DNA from: Fragilariopsis cylindrus CCMP1102 | Lineage: Eukaryota; Bacillariophyta; Bacillariophyceae; Bacillariales; Bacillariaceae | Direction of reading: 5' to 3' | DNA length: 64,000 bases | NCBI GenBank assembly: GCA_900095095.1 | Contig: FMBT01000300.1 | Span: 434,001-498,000 of the forward strand | Shown here: in pieces, positions 10,916 through 24,343 of the stretch | Numbering within the stretch: position 1 is the first letter of the stretch | Layout: each line of letters starts with the position of its first letter | Notes under the pieces: model-generated | What the model was told of the DNA's origin: nothing | The model's input: only the letters and a program-made list of their open reading frames with translations | The model's database searches: none | Position numbers and translations under genes: made by a program

Positions 10916-12070
10916 TCAAATCATATTTGAAAATATCAGTTGGGGTGATCCGTATTCAGATTCACGTGCTTCGAATTGATCCCCCTGTCGCGGTGCTTCC
11001 TCCCATGAGATCTTCAGAAGGAACATAACTTGATCGTCATTGTATGCTGTTATATCATTATTTCTATTATTTTTAATTGTATCTGAGGTTAAGAACATAG
11101 CAGATGTAACATCGATATCTAGTACCGTATCGGTTGCCTCCACCAGATGTTGTCCTACTAAAACTCCTTCAGTGACCTCCTTAGGAGCACTATGAAAATC
11201 TTCACCTGTTAACGATTCAACCACCATCACATTATTATTTGGTAGTCGATAAACTTCTATATTGATCGGGAGTAGATCTTCAACGGACAGCTCATCAGTC
11301 TCATCTTCCAAATCACTCTTTGGAAGATGATGGATTCGTAACGTTACTTGAACTTGTTCCTGCTGTTCAGGCCAACGAGAACGATCCGGCAAAGCCTTGA
11401 AAAGATTGTAATTGGCACTTGGTTTTTTCATAGTATCGAATTGAACGATACTCACAATAGTTGGCAATGTTACCTCTTGACCGGGTAACGTAGACTCTTT
11501 ATTGCCACGTTGTATCCACATTTTTTCTTGGTTACCGTACTTCTTTCCCTTATAAGGACCATCTAAATATAAATACGTATCTGCAATAGGGTTGAAACTG
11601 TACGAGTCTGTCATAATAGCAGTAGGAGAAGGTGATCTTGTGGGAGATGGGGTTACATTGGGTGAATCTGTGCGTTGGGCTGTAGGGGGTGGTGTCAAAA
11701 CTGCAAAGGTAGGTTTTGGAGCAACTGTCGGCGAAGGCGTTGTACGAATTGTAGGTTTCATTTTGCTAGGAGCCATAGTAGGCGATTCTGATAAATCATA
11801 TATGGAATCTGAATATAAAACATGTTCCACTTCTTTCTCCAACGTTATTGCTAATATGACCGCAATTAAGATACAAACGAGTAAAATGCATGCTGCAATC
11901 ATCCCCGTGCGTTCATTCCTGCGTTTTCGTCGTTCTCTACGTCTTTCAGATTTGCTAGTAGCGATATTGAGACCTTCAAACTCAATTTTTGATGATTGTG
12001 CAGGTGGTTCGTCGAACGCATCTACTCCGCCAAGTACCGGTTCATCTTCAAATTGATCGCCGTTGGCCAT
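10916..12070 (-). CDS. Type II membrane protein with DNRLRE-like extracellular domain
   Basis: 384 residues, single exon. A ~53-residue acidic-then-basic cytoplasmic N-terminus (SERRRERRKRRNERTG) precedes one membrane helix (MIAACILLVCILIAVILAI). Outside is a Pro/Thr/Ser-rich stalk (repeated TPSPT, PPPT), probably O-glycosylated. The C-terminal half begins FNPIADTYLYLDGPYKGKKY and continues with MWIQRG and IVSIVQFDT, the pattern of DNRLRE-type beta-sandwich domains (ADTY.. G..G.. R..IQFD) found in microbial and diatom cell-surface proteins. Likely a cell-surface or wall-contact protein. Ligand unknown. Confidence 0.7.
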   Translation of the reverse strand: MANGDQFEDEPVLGGVDAFDEPPAQSSKIEFEGLNIATSKSERRRERRKRRNERTGMIAACILLVCILIAVILAITLEKEVEHVLYSDSIYDLSESPTMAPSKMKPTIRTTPSPTVAPKPTFAVLTPPPTAQRTDSPNVTPSPTRSPSPTAIMTDSYSFNPIADTYLYLDGPYKGKKYGNQEKMWIQRGNKESTLPGQEVTLPTIVSIVQFDTMKKPSANYNLFKALPDRSRWPEQQEQVQVTLRIHHLPKSDLEDETDELSVEDLLPINIEVYRLPNNNVMVVESLTGEDFHSAPKEVTEGVLVGQHLVEATDTVLDIDVTSAMFLTSDTIKNNRNNDITAYNDDQVMFLLKISWEEAPRQGDQFEARESEYGSPQLIFSNMI

Positions 12071-12747
12071 GATGATGACTGATGTTGTATTGTTTAATAA
12101 TAATTTTTATTCCACAGACAAGAAAAGAATACAAGCAAATGTCACGAGAAATGGGAATTTGAATGTAGTATAGTAAGACGAAATACGACATTAAAATTGT
12201 TTGACGAGCCATAAGTAATATTACTATAAATTATGACTAATGACCAAAAACTGACTTTGGGGAATGTATGTATCATTCACTGTTACATACATATTCGATA
12301 TAGTAGGACTACCCACTACTAGTACCTACTTGTAGTACCTTCTTTTTACAAAATCGAATACAAATAGAGTAGTAGTAGCAGCAGTATGTATATAGATTAT
12401 GAGGAGCAGTAGACTTGCAACTAATCAATCTCGGGCGTGTGGCAGTTAGAGGTGGGCCCGACGCCACGGTTGTTGTTATGGAAATAATCGTTTGGGCGTT
12501 AACCGGCAATTTACATAGTGAAATACTGCTTTGTTCTATTCTACTATATATAATACGGTACAGTAGTTGAGTATTTAAATTAATTATTATGTTCATTTCA
12601 AATACATAATGATGCATTTTAGTTCATGAGATTTTTACTTTTCTCCGCATTGGAAAGGTAAAAATCACGCCTTCTTGTCGATTCATTCAGTGTTCTGCCG
12701 TTCTTACTATGGCACGCGTATACATCAATATATTCCTCGTATAGTCA
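12071..12747. other. Intergenic region between DNRLRE gene and TyrRS gene
   Basis: Promoter side of the DNRLRE gene and 3' side of TyrRS. Nothing else supported. Confidence 0.5.
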
Positions 12748-15387
12748 TTATTGTTTCTTCTTCTTAGCAAGCTTCTTTTGCGTGGCCTTAAGTGTTTTCG
12801 ATGCCTTGGTCGCTTCACTATCCGCCTTGATGGCTTTAGAAAGCTTCTCCAGTTAGTAACCATGAGCGTCGCGGCGAAAGCCTTAAGATCTCCAGGGTGA
12901 AGAGAATCGCCAGCAAATATAGCTTCCAACTCGGAACGATTCTTGAACACTACATCTCCACCGTTATCAGGGGTACGTGCAATGGTCATCTCACCTGTAC
13001 TGTCAGTTTCCAGACCAAAAGAAAATGCGGAAGCAATGCTGATGGGAGGACAGAATTCAATATTCTTTGGCTCGCAGAATGCTTTCTTCATTTTCGATTT
13101 TCCGTTGACCTGATGAATTAAAAAAATAGAACAGAAACAAGAACGAATAAATAGAATTAGCTCAAAAGCAAGGTAGCCACGAATAAAAAGAAAGAATAAA
13201 CGCATAAAAAAAAAACATTCCTTCATTATTCGTACCTTTGGATCGTCCAATAAATAGTACTCGTCATTGTCTGTCTTATGAGCTTCCAATTCACGTGTCT
13301 GCAGGATCATATTTGGACCCGTGCCTGACGACACTTTAGGTTGAACGAGAGTTGCAAGTTTTTCCTCAAAGAATTCGGTAATCATTTTTGATTCGATCGA
13401 AGCAGCATCAGAATGAATATTGTTACCGTTATCTAATAATGCCACCGAGGTTGGTTCTACGCCAGCAACATCTGCAACCTTCATAAGTCTTGCAATGACC
13501 CAACCGACACAGTCGGAGTCTTTCATGCTTCCCATGACATCATTCAACGCGAAATGACGTCCAGCGTTGATTACACTTATCCAGTAATTAGAAGGATCTG
13601 CCAGAATGGCTTCACTTTGTAAAATAATCTCAACCTTGTCCATTGTTTCGGGGGACAACGCCTTTAGAGAAGTCACAAGTACGGTGTAGTATGCAGTTAT
13701 AGCCTTGGTATCACCATCACAGGCGTTCGTTACTCGAGCACACCAGTCCGATAGCATCAACACACACGGTTGACTTTCTTCCGCTTGACGGAGTAGAGTT
13801 AATACGTCGATAGCCTCTTGCAGTGTAGGAGTCGCAGTAGGTACAGGCGCAAAGACCAAATGACTACCAGCCGAAACCTTCGATAATTCGACTAGATTCA
13901 ATCTTCTTACTTTGGCAACCGTTGGTAGTGTTTCTTTTTTGTACTGCCGAATCTTGCTAAGAAGATCTTTCGCGTTTTCGTCTGTCGCAAAATGTTGTCG
14001 CACTGGCTCAAGCAATTTGTTTAAGGCATCAATCAAACCCCGTTTGAGATTTTCTTCGGATATCCCTCCCGCAAGGAATTTAGCACGAACTGTTTCGAAG
14101 TCTGTGTATGTTGTTCCACCGGCTACAAAGATAGCATCAGGAGGACTGAAAATGATGTTTTCGATGTAATCCAAACACGGATTCTTGATCTTTACTTCTT
14201 TCAACTGCATTGATTCCTTGCCTGCATCTTCTTCATCTGTTGTTGCATTTTTGTCTTTTTCTTCTTCCTTAGTTGGACAGTAAGCACTCATAATTTTTCG
14301 CTCCACATCCTCTGCGGAATCTTCCATGAACACAGCCGAATCAGGATCAGATTTGGACATTTTTTCTTGGCCCGCTTTGAGACCAAACAACATATGATGA
14401 CTTAAGATGATCGGTTTGTTTTTAATTTTCGCGGCTATACAGTAATCACGTGCCAGCATGTTCACCTTGCGTTGATCGACTCCCAATTGACAGATATCAG
14501 CCTTTAAGAAGAAAATATCAGTACATTGCATAATCGGGTATAAGACCTGTGCCGCCGTCAGTTTACCCTCCAATCGGCCCATAATTTGACAGCACTTTTT
14601 GATTCTTGTTACGTTCATTCGTCGAGCAATGTCAAGCATGTTGGGCCAATACTTGTCGGCATGGTTAGTAAATTCTTCCGAACACCACTTGAAAACGACA
14701 TTCGTTAAATCCATCCCGGCTGCTTTCCAAACCTCAAGTAAATATTTTCCGACAGTTTTGATTTTATCTAAGTCACCACCCATTTTGTCATTCATAAGAG
14801 CAAACCAATCTGCGACCCAAAAAATGAAGGTAGAATTCGTACCAGGAAAGGTACATTTGTTGACATTCATAGCCTTAAAGACGCCCTGAGCGATGTGCAT
14901 TCGACCACTTGGTTCAAAACCATCATACAAATTGAAACCAGTTGGATGATCCGATCCACGACCTTTAGCTAAAAGCAAGGCCTTGAGTTCGGGTGGATTT
15001 TGACATTCTTCACCTACAGATATAATTCGGTCGTAATCTTGCTGGAGTGCAGTCGTCCATTCTCGTTGAACTTTTTCTTCCTTTTTCGCCTTATTCTTAT
15101 TCGACGGCGCATCCGCTTTTTTGTTAGATTTCTGTCCGTCTAAACACATTTTACAGTACCATTCAAAAATTCATTGACGTAAGTAGCAGAGAATTATGAG
15201 ATAACACAATAAGTCACAAAATTGTACCGTACGACGAACACATCTTTTTTTTCACTCCTAGTATTATAGTTTATGTTAACTTAGATGCCCAACATAAAAA
15301 CAAAAACAAAAACATACCTCCTGATTTTTCGAGACTCAAATCACCGAGTTTTTCGGTTGGAATTTCATTGCTTTTTTCAGAAGCCAT
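12748..15387 (-). CDS. YARS1: Cytosolic tyrosyl-tRNA synthetase, pseudo-dimeric (double catalytic core)
   Basis: Exons deduced as 15318-15387, 13236-15139 and 12748-13109. The 126-bp second intron is a multiple of three and lacks in-frame stops. The enzyme charges tRNA-Tyr. The first half has the HIGH-like GRMHIAQG, the ADWFALMN and ADICQLGVDQRK blocks and EKMSKSDPDSA (the KMSKS loop). The second half (from about nt 13900 downward) repeats the fold: LSDWCARVTN aligns with VADWFALMND and FALNDVMGSMKDSDC with MNVTRIKKCCQIMG, but HIGH and KMSKS are gone. A covalent pseudo-dimer with one dead site is known from trypanosomatid TyrRS. A one-base loss at 12853-12854 (AA, expected AAA) shifts the end; the restored tail is the lysine-rich EKLSKAIKAD...KKLAKKKKQ ending at TAA 12748-12750. 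Confidence 0.9.
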
Positions 15388-15874
15388 GGTCAACTAACGA
15401 AACGAAGTTTCCTGTTGGATGAGGATGATTTTATAGTTTATTAATTCAATGAATATTGAATGTTGCTGTATTCTACTCCTCTCATTCCCTCTCGGCTTGT
15501 CAAAGACAATACAGAACGGTACAATTATTATGAAACATACCGTTTCACTCATAAAATGATAGATTGAAGATCCGCTGTTTGATTCGCAGGTCAGACGTAT
15601 TCGGGGGAAGTGGGTTATTAATTTTGAATTTGATTATTCATTATGGGGGTATGAGTTTTAAGGTCATTCAGTAAGTCATGTTTTTATTAATTATGTAATA
15701 ATGATAACTCTCCAAACAATTGAAATTATCTCAAGACTAAGTTATCGAAGAACCCAAAAGCAAAGGAAGGAATAGAAGGGAAAGCGGCACTGCTCACATT
15801 TGAACATACAGTACTGGTACCATTGAGTTGTAATAATAGGATATTTGAGATAAATTTACTATTACCAAATATAA
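15388..15874. other. Divergent promoter region, TyrRS and LRR gene
   Basis: 487 bp between two divergent starts. AT-rich; no motif I can assign. Confidence 0.5.
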
Positions 15875-18436
15875 GTGTCTATCATGAATGAATTTGACCC
15901 CTACGCTGGATCTGGGGCGGCAGACGTCGACAACGATATCGAAGAATCTAACAGTAACAGTAACAGTAACAGTAACAGTAACAATAACAATAATAATAAC
16001 GAGGAAGACGTCTTCAATCAACAACAACAACAAGTTTCTTCTGAAGAATCTACTGAAGATGGTGATAATAACGACGACGAGGAATACATCGATGGTGACG
16101 GTGACGGCTACGACGACTACGACACCGAAGATCCCAACAACGACATTCGTATCAACAAAGATGACGACGACGACGATGATGATGATAATGATGATGACTA
16201 CTTATCCGAGGATGATAACGAAAATAATATATATGGATATGGCGACGATGGCGACGACGACGACGATGATGACGACGACGATGATGATGATGAGTATGAT
16301 GATAATAGTTACGATGGGGACGATGCGTACGATGAATACGGTGATGAAGATGTAATGCCCGAAGATTACTACAACGACGAGTATCCGGAGGAACAATACT
16401 ATTATGATGAGGAAGACGAAGATGAACGTCGGAGACGATCACGTCTTCGTCGGGCATGGATTTGTTGTGTTGTATTGCTCTGTTGTTTGCTGGTGTTGAT
16501 TATTTGCGGGGTCGTTTTCTTTCTAACTCGAGAAAAGGAAGAAATTATGACACCAACTCCTCGACCTACAATATCACCCATAGTAATAGAAACCGACGAT
16601 GATTTCTTTTATGATGATGATATTATCTTGGCACCAGGTGTGATTACGACTCCCATGGCACCCTTCAATCGAGATGATTGTGCCATATCGGAAGGAGTTA
16701 ATTATGCGGGAGAATTTCGTAACATTGTTGATCAATGTGAATGTAACGATAAAATAACGGGGATACCTGATGATGTTGTTGAAATGAGAGACTTGATCAT
16801 TGAACGGGTAACACCAAAATTTTACGATGAGAACTATACTATACCACTGGATTCGTGTACTCCCGCCAACATGGCAGCGATATGGTTGTCCACGGGGGAT
16901 AATCGTGATTCGGGAGAACCACGACAAAGATTCGCAATGGCCTTGGCATATTACCAGTTGAAGGGACCTGTATGGGATTATGCTGATGGTTGGTTAGGAC
17001 CGTACAACGAATGTCTTTGGATGGGTCTCCAATGTAACAATCTCGATTCAGTTAACTCTTTGGCGTTGGATACTAATAACTTATTTGGAAAGGTAAGAAT
17101 GAAAAAGAAAAGAAAAGAAAAGAAAAAAATGATAGCAATTAGTTCTGCTTATTTTGCATGATAGTATTATCTGTAAATAATATCGATCCACCAATGATAC
17201 TGTACTCACCTTCTTATTGATTGTTTGATTGATTATGATTACAACTTCGCCGCCGCTATTTCATAAACATTCTCTACACAGTTCCCTTCAGAGCTTGCTG
17301 CACTCAGCGGATTGGCCTCTCTTGCTCTTACACGTACCCACTTAACTGGGACAATCCCCACAGAACTTTTTTCCATGCCCAAATTGAGAGAACTTCGCCT
17401 ATACGCCAACCAGATGACGGGTAGTATTCCAACGGAGGTTGCTTTTGCATCTCGTTTGGAGAGTTTGAGACTGGAAACTAATTTCTTTAGCGGTACGCTC
17501 GTAACGGAATTGGGTCTTGTCAGTACTTTGACTGATCTTAATATTGGTTTTAATAAATTTAGGAAGAGCATTCCCACTGAAATAGGACAGCTGAGAAAAC
17601 TTAAATTCCTTCGTGTCAGTCGAAACGCTCTTTCGGGTCGGCTCCCCTCAGAAATTGGACGCATGGATGCCTTGGAAGTATTAGCCATGACGGATAATCT
17701 TATGTATGGAAGCATCCCCTCATACTATGGATTGTTGTGGAATCTACGTGACTTTCGTATTGCAGGTTCGGGTGTTGGTGGATTTTTACCCACGGAGTTG
17801 GCGCTTATGTCCAATTTGGAACGTTTAGATCTGGGCAATAGTAATTTCCACGGGACCCTTATGACGGAAATGGGACGGCTGACCAATTTGTGTAAGTTAT
17901 TACTGCAGCAAAGAAACTCGTACTGATCCGATGATAGGTTTCTTTTGATTGCTTTATATGGATATTGAATAATTTTTGTAAGATAATCAGTCTATACTCA
18001 CGCTGTCTCTATCATTCGGTTATTCTGTCTTCTTTCTTACGTAACTTTTAAACATATTAATGATCTATCCTATGTATGTATATTATATCTTTTCTGATCT
18101 TAATATCCAACCACTTGTGCAGTCAAGATGAGTCTGAACGATTGTGACTTTAGCGGCCCCTTGCCTTCGGAATTGGGTTACTTATGGAACATGACTCGAT
18201 TGCAAATGAAAAACAATGCCTTTACGGGAACCATCCCTCATGAGTACGGTCGGTTGGATGAACTGGAACAGTTCACGTTAGAGGGTAATAAATTGATTGG
18301 CGAAGTCCCACTCGAGGTTTGCGATTTATTGACAGAGAAACTGGAACAATTCGTCGTGGATTGTCACAACAGACGTAGTGGGATAGGTTTTGACTGTGAG
18401 CCAGGGTGTTGCACTCTATGTCGGGACACATCGTAG
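15875..18436 (+). CDS. Single-pass membrane leucine-rich-repeat protein with polyacidic N-terminus
   Basis: Exons deduced as 15875-17092, 17282-17891 and 18123-18436; phases agree and the splice at 17281 rejoins an LRR (NNLFGK|FPSEL). The protein has about 713 residues. Residues 1-184 are extremely Asp/Glu-rich with Asn and Gln runs. An Arg cluster precedes the membrane helix (WICCVVLLCCLLVLIICGVVFF) at about 193-217. The extracellular part has a cysteine-flanked N-terminal cap (ECLWMGLQCN), then plant-type 24-residue LRRs (LxxLxLxxNxLxGxIPxE), and a C-terminal cysteine cap (CEPGCCTLC). No kinase domain. Diatoms carry many such LRR surface proteins whose functions are mostly unknown. A receptor or adhesion role is inference. 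Confidence 0.8.
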
Positions 18437-18899
18437 AATAACATAACAATACATATCTTTTTGGTTTGTTGCAGAATCACTACTATCATCAATGTTGGAG
18501 AAAGACGTAATTTGATAAACAGTTTAGCTTCATTCAATTGTTTTGGACAAAATTCTCCATGATTAGAATAAAAGAATATACTATGTACACTAACGTTGTT
18601 TCTATATGCGTTTCATATTAAAACAAGAATCATAGATCGATATTGAATATAACCAATATTAATCACAGCTTTTAATAGTTATTAGATAACTTTCTACAAT
18701 TTTAAATTTAGAAAAAATATAGAAAATCTTTTTGAGTCGTGTCAAGAAATTAGCTACGACTGAAGATTCTCAGCCATCAAAAATGGAAAAAAAATAAGCT
18801 TGTTTCTTTATTTTCTTTGAATTGCTCAACAGTAAAAGCATTAAAGTAAATTGACGAAGTATCAACAAAGTCACATCATCTCGGTACTGTAGATCCAAA
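18437..18899. other. Tandem intergenic region
   Basis: 3' flank of the LRR gene and 5' flank of the next gene on the same strand. No feature seen. Confidence 0.5.
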
Positions 18900-20308
18900 A
18901 TGCATCGCCCACCTACTAACTCCCTCTTCTACTTTCTATTATTAGTCCAAAGGACCTTGTCGTGGACACCTATTTATTCCTCATACTTGGTTCATTCACG
19001 GATAATCGCAACGCGATGGCGAATTCCTGATTGTAATACTGCGACACATGTATCGTGTCGATCGTCAAAAACTGACGACAATGATAGCAGCACAGATGGA
19101 ACAGACGCATGGTACGAGAATTTGGATGTGCTGCTTGAGGACGGAGATGATTTATACGAGGGTGATACCGCTGAAGATTGGATTTCAGACGCAGAGAAGT
19201 CAAAGAAACGACGACCAAAAGGAAGCGAACTAATACCTGCCAAAGAAGTTTTGGGTGGGAGTAATAGTGATTCGGACGCCGAATCGTCCAACAAGCAACA
19301 GACTACTAAAAAGAGACCGAGCCCATATACGGAAGAAGAGGAAGAATTAATCACCGCTATGGGTGGTAAGGACAAGAATAGACAAAAAACAGTTTCACGG
19401 GAAATTGGCTTCTTAGGAGATTCGACTCTGCGTGAGATTGGAACGGATTATTCTGTACGTGAACTAGTTTTTTGTTACAGTGTACAGTTCGTTAGCTCTT
19501 GGTGCTTGCCACCGTTCACACACCCCACAACTGTATACGAAATGCTCCATTTCCTTTCGCATACAAATTTAACTTATGCTTATCGTTTACATTTTGTTTC
19601 TCAATTCATTTTGTAATTATCTATACCACAGGTACCCATCTGTTATTTAGCTGATGTATTGGTACAAGTAAGTCTCATAAAATCACGTGTAAATACAATT
19701 TCGTAAACGGCATCCCGTGGCTCGGTCTTCTAACTGTTTGTATTGTGTGGTTAATTTTTGCATGTATGCATTCGTTACTTAACTTGCTTACGTCGTACAG
19801 TGGGGTGTAGATGTACCTATTAACATATACGATCGCCTTGGGGACCTCGTAACTGGGGAACAAGCTTTTGCTCTAGTGGAGGCTGTCAATACCCTGGATG
19901 TTGGACATCTGAACGATCGATATTCAGATCAAAATTTAGTTCAGGTCTGCGATGGGTGGGATATCGAAATCAAAGATGCTTTTGAATTTGCTATGAAGGA
20001 AGGATGGAGCCTTCCATTCGGAGTCCGGACAAATTTAAGAATGGAACAAGAGACGAGTTACTCCGTGTTTTCTCCTCAATGTATAGAGAGGTTGACGATG
20101 ACTAAAAATATGCACGACAAGGTATTCGCAGTAGAAAAGCTGTAACATCGTTTTTTTCTTCGGGGCTCACAGCGACGCTTTCATGTGGTGGAACTCGAAA
20201 AAATAAAGATAAAATGGAAGAAGACATTTGTGAGAAATATTGTCTCTCTCTCTCTGATTAACGTTCTTCTAGATATGGGTGTCTCTCTGGGAAATGCTCA
20301 ATTTTTGA
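18900..20308 (+). CDS. Conserved protein of unknown function, predicted plastid-targeted
   Basis: Exons deduced as 18900-19454, 19632-19667 (only 36 bp), 19801-20121, 20173-20229 and 20273-20308; all joins are phase 0. About 334 residues. The N-terminus is a signal peptide (SLFYFLLLVQRTLSW) followed by a basic, hydroxylated stretch, as in a plastid presequence. A long acidic, low-complexity spacer leads to the conserved core: VPICYLADVLVQWGVDVPI, then GDLVTGEQAFALVEAVNTLD, an acidic helix, and EGWSLPFGVRTNLR. I recognise this as the conserved part but not its function. The last intron is uncertain; without it the frame runs to 20448 through less conserved-looking sequence. Confidence 0.6.
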
Positions 20309-20759
20309 GTCTGCACTTTCCGACTATTCTCAATTGCATGGTTACGTTTGTACCTATTTTGAACTATGAATTGAACAAATACTCTCTACTGCAAAAATCA
20401 ACTGAAGGACCAACTTTAACTAGTGACAAAGTAAATCAGTACTTGTAATATCTCTAATCATGCGGACCTAATTCACGTTACTGTACTTTTCTAGTTTTGT
20501 TAAAATTATTAATTTTAAAGTATAGCTTTTATCTAGCTGGGTCCGGAGGAATCTATGTATGATCTTTCATTTTTTTGTTAATTCAATTTAATCGCGCGGG
20601 ATTGAGTCCATGATCAAATCAACGTGTATTAGTCGCCATTAAAATAGGCAATTCAATAATTTCTAAAAACTACAAACGTAAAAGAAACACAAACAATACC
20701 TGTAGCAACTACTCCTATTAAAGAGTACCAAATTATCAAGATAATTGCTAGAATCAAAA
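20309..20759. other. Tandem intergenic region
   Basis: Upstream flank of RuvBL1. AT-rich; nothing else supported. Confidence 0.5.
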
Positions 20760-22569
<1,810 letters not shown>

Positions 22570-22834
22570 AGTATTAGTATCAATACTATGTTCAATAAGT
22601 AGTAATTGGAGGCTATTCTTTTGATTCCCCCCAAAATGTTTTCTATTTATTTTCTACTGAAAGAATAACGGATATAGAATAAAAAGCCAAATAGCTGTAC
22701 AAAATAATATCTCAATAATTATATGCTAGAGTGCACTAATCGCCTTGTTTAAAAATCAGACATACCATCGCAGATCACAGAGCCCATAAAATTAAATTTA
22801 TGTGATAAGTAGTTAAGAAAGACAGGAGAATGCA

Positions 22835-23785
22835 TCACAGATCGTCTACCATAGTGGTGATTTGAGATGTTCGTTCGCAATGTTGCCAGCGATAAATGTA
22901 TGGGTATGTGTGATACAATTTACAAAGCGCAGCACCAAACATGATTGGAGCCGCTTCGAAGCAATTCAGCAGCCGTAGTTCAATTTTATAATACGATGGA
23001 CGTCCAATAATGTATTGATCAGTAATAAAAAAATCGAATGTAACGATGATGACACAATACAGTGACCATATCAAGCAACAAATAAGGCCATAACCGATTC
23101 GTTTTGTCCACGCTCGTAACGACAAATCGTCTTCCATGTCATCATCGTCGAGTATCGTAACGGGTCTTAGTCGCCGTCGTCGGTTTGACGAAGTGTCGCC
23201 ATTGTTGTTGTTGTTGTTGTTGTCAATTCCTATTATCGCGTCATACCCTCCAGAGCTATCAGCTCCCAGCAATGACAAAGTTCGATCTTGCCATCTCCAC
23301 ATCCACTCATAGCAAGCAAGGACAATTACACTTCCAAAAAGTAGAACGACTGAACAGGTTATAACCAAAATATACCAATTATGTTCCATCAAGTAGTGGA
23401 CTGCCCACAAGAGTCTTGCCGTAACACTAGTATAAACTATCGTATAAGAAGAAACGGTTATAGATAGCTTCACAATCTTGGATACGATACTTGTGTTGTC
23501 GAACGTGGTGAGATTAAAAACAAACTCCAGTAGAAGAACAAATATAGCACGGGCATATCGAAAGAACGATCGGAAACAAGATTGATTGCGGTTGGTGGTA
23601 AAGTCGTTGTTTTCGTCTTCATTTCCCTCTTCGACAATAGGAATTGTTACGTTAGTATCATGAGTAACATTAAATATATTATGCGATTGCTGTGGTATGT
23701 CTCCTAGTAGAGGATCATCAACGACGTCGTTGGTCGTCTCGTGACAAATCGATTGACACGATTCTTCTTGGTCGAGCAAAACCAT
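22835..23785 (-). CDS. Multi-pass membrane protein of unknown function
   Basis: 316 residues, single exon. The soluble acidic N-terminus (~70 residues) is followed by hydrophobic stretches near residues 80-100, 107-128 (ITVSSYTIVYTSVTARLLW), 134-158 (WYILVITCSVVLLFGSVIVLACY) and 237-258 (YGLICCLIWSLYCVIIVTF). The long loop between the third and fourth contains an Asn run and a basic then acidic patch. The architecture resembles membrane parts of some RING-type proteins, but no RING is present. Function not recognised. Its start lies about 560 bp from the divergent MFS transporter. Confidence 0.65.
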   Translation of the reverse strand: MVLLDQEESCQSICHETTNDVVDDPLLGDIPQQSHNIFNVTHDTNVTIPIVEEGNEDENNDFTTNRNQSCFRSFFRYARAIFVLLLEFVFNLTTFDNTSIVSKIVKLSITVSSYTIVYTSVTARLLWAVHYLMEHNWYILVITCSVVLLFGSVIVLACYEWMWRWQDRTLSLLGADSSGGYDAIIGIDNNNNNNNGDTSSNRRRRLRPVTILDDDDMEDDLSLRAWTKRIGYGLICCLIWSLYCVIIVTFDFFITDQYIIGRPSYYKIELRLLNCFEAAPIMFGAALCKLYHTYPYIYRWQHCERTSQITTMVDDL

Positions 23786-24343
23786 AGTCTATAAGTCAGA
23801 AAATGTAAAGGCAGCGAAGTAGATAGAATAGTTGCCGGAGGGTTTACTCGATTGAATTCGATGGCACCTAAAAGAGAAGGTTTACCGGAGAAAAGCAGTT
23901 CCAGTGATTCAATTTCGTATTTCTGAAATGTATTTTGTTACTTTGTCATCATGGTCGCTTGTTCACTTCGATGTACTAAAATTGCTTGCTTTTGTTGGTA
24001 CAAAGTTAGTTTTTAAAAGTTCGAGAGGGTTTCATTCAGTCCAGTCCCGTACGACTGAATTTATAGTTGATTACGTCATCTCTTTAACCGACAATGTCCA
24101 TAATAATGAGCAACTCATTTATTCTCATCATCATTGCACTGTCACAAGAAAATCATCATTCGGTATCTACTGCACATATTATTATCGGACTACTGTAGCA
24201 ATTATTATTAAAGAAGTACACAATGCATCATAATAAAGAATGAAAAATACAGCGACCGCGTGGTGTTTGGAATAAGGAATAGAAAGAAAGAAAGAAAGAA
24301 CTATATACATACTAATAGGTATTTGAAATTTGTTAGCCCTTGG
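23786..24343. other. Divergent promoter region
   Basis: Between the membrane-protein and MFS starts. Contains a short (AAAG)n run at about 24282-24299; nothing else assigned. Confidence 0.5.

Noticed and set aside
16152-16457. Minus-strand His/Arg-rich frame
   Set aside because: Antisense of the Asp-rich codon runs in the LRR gene.
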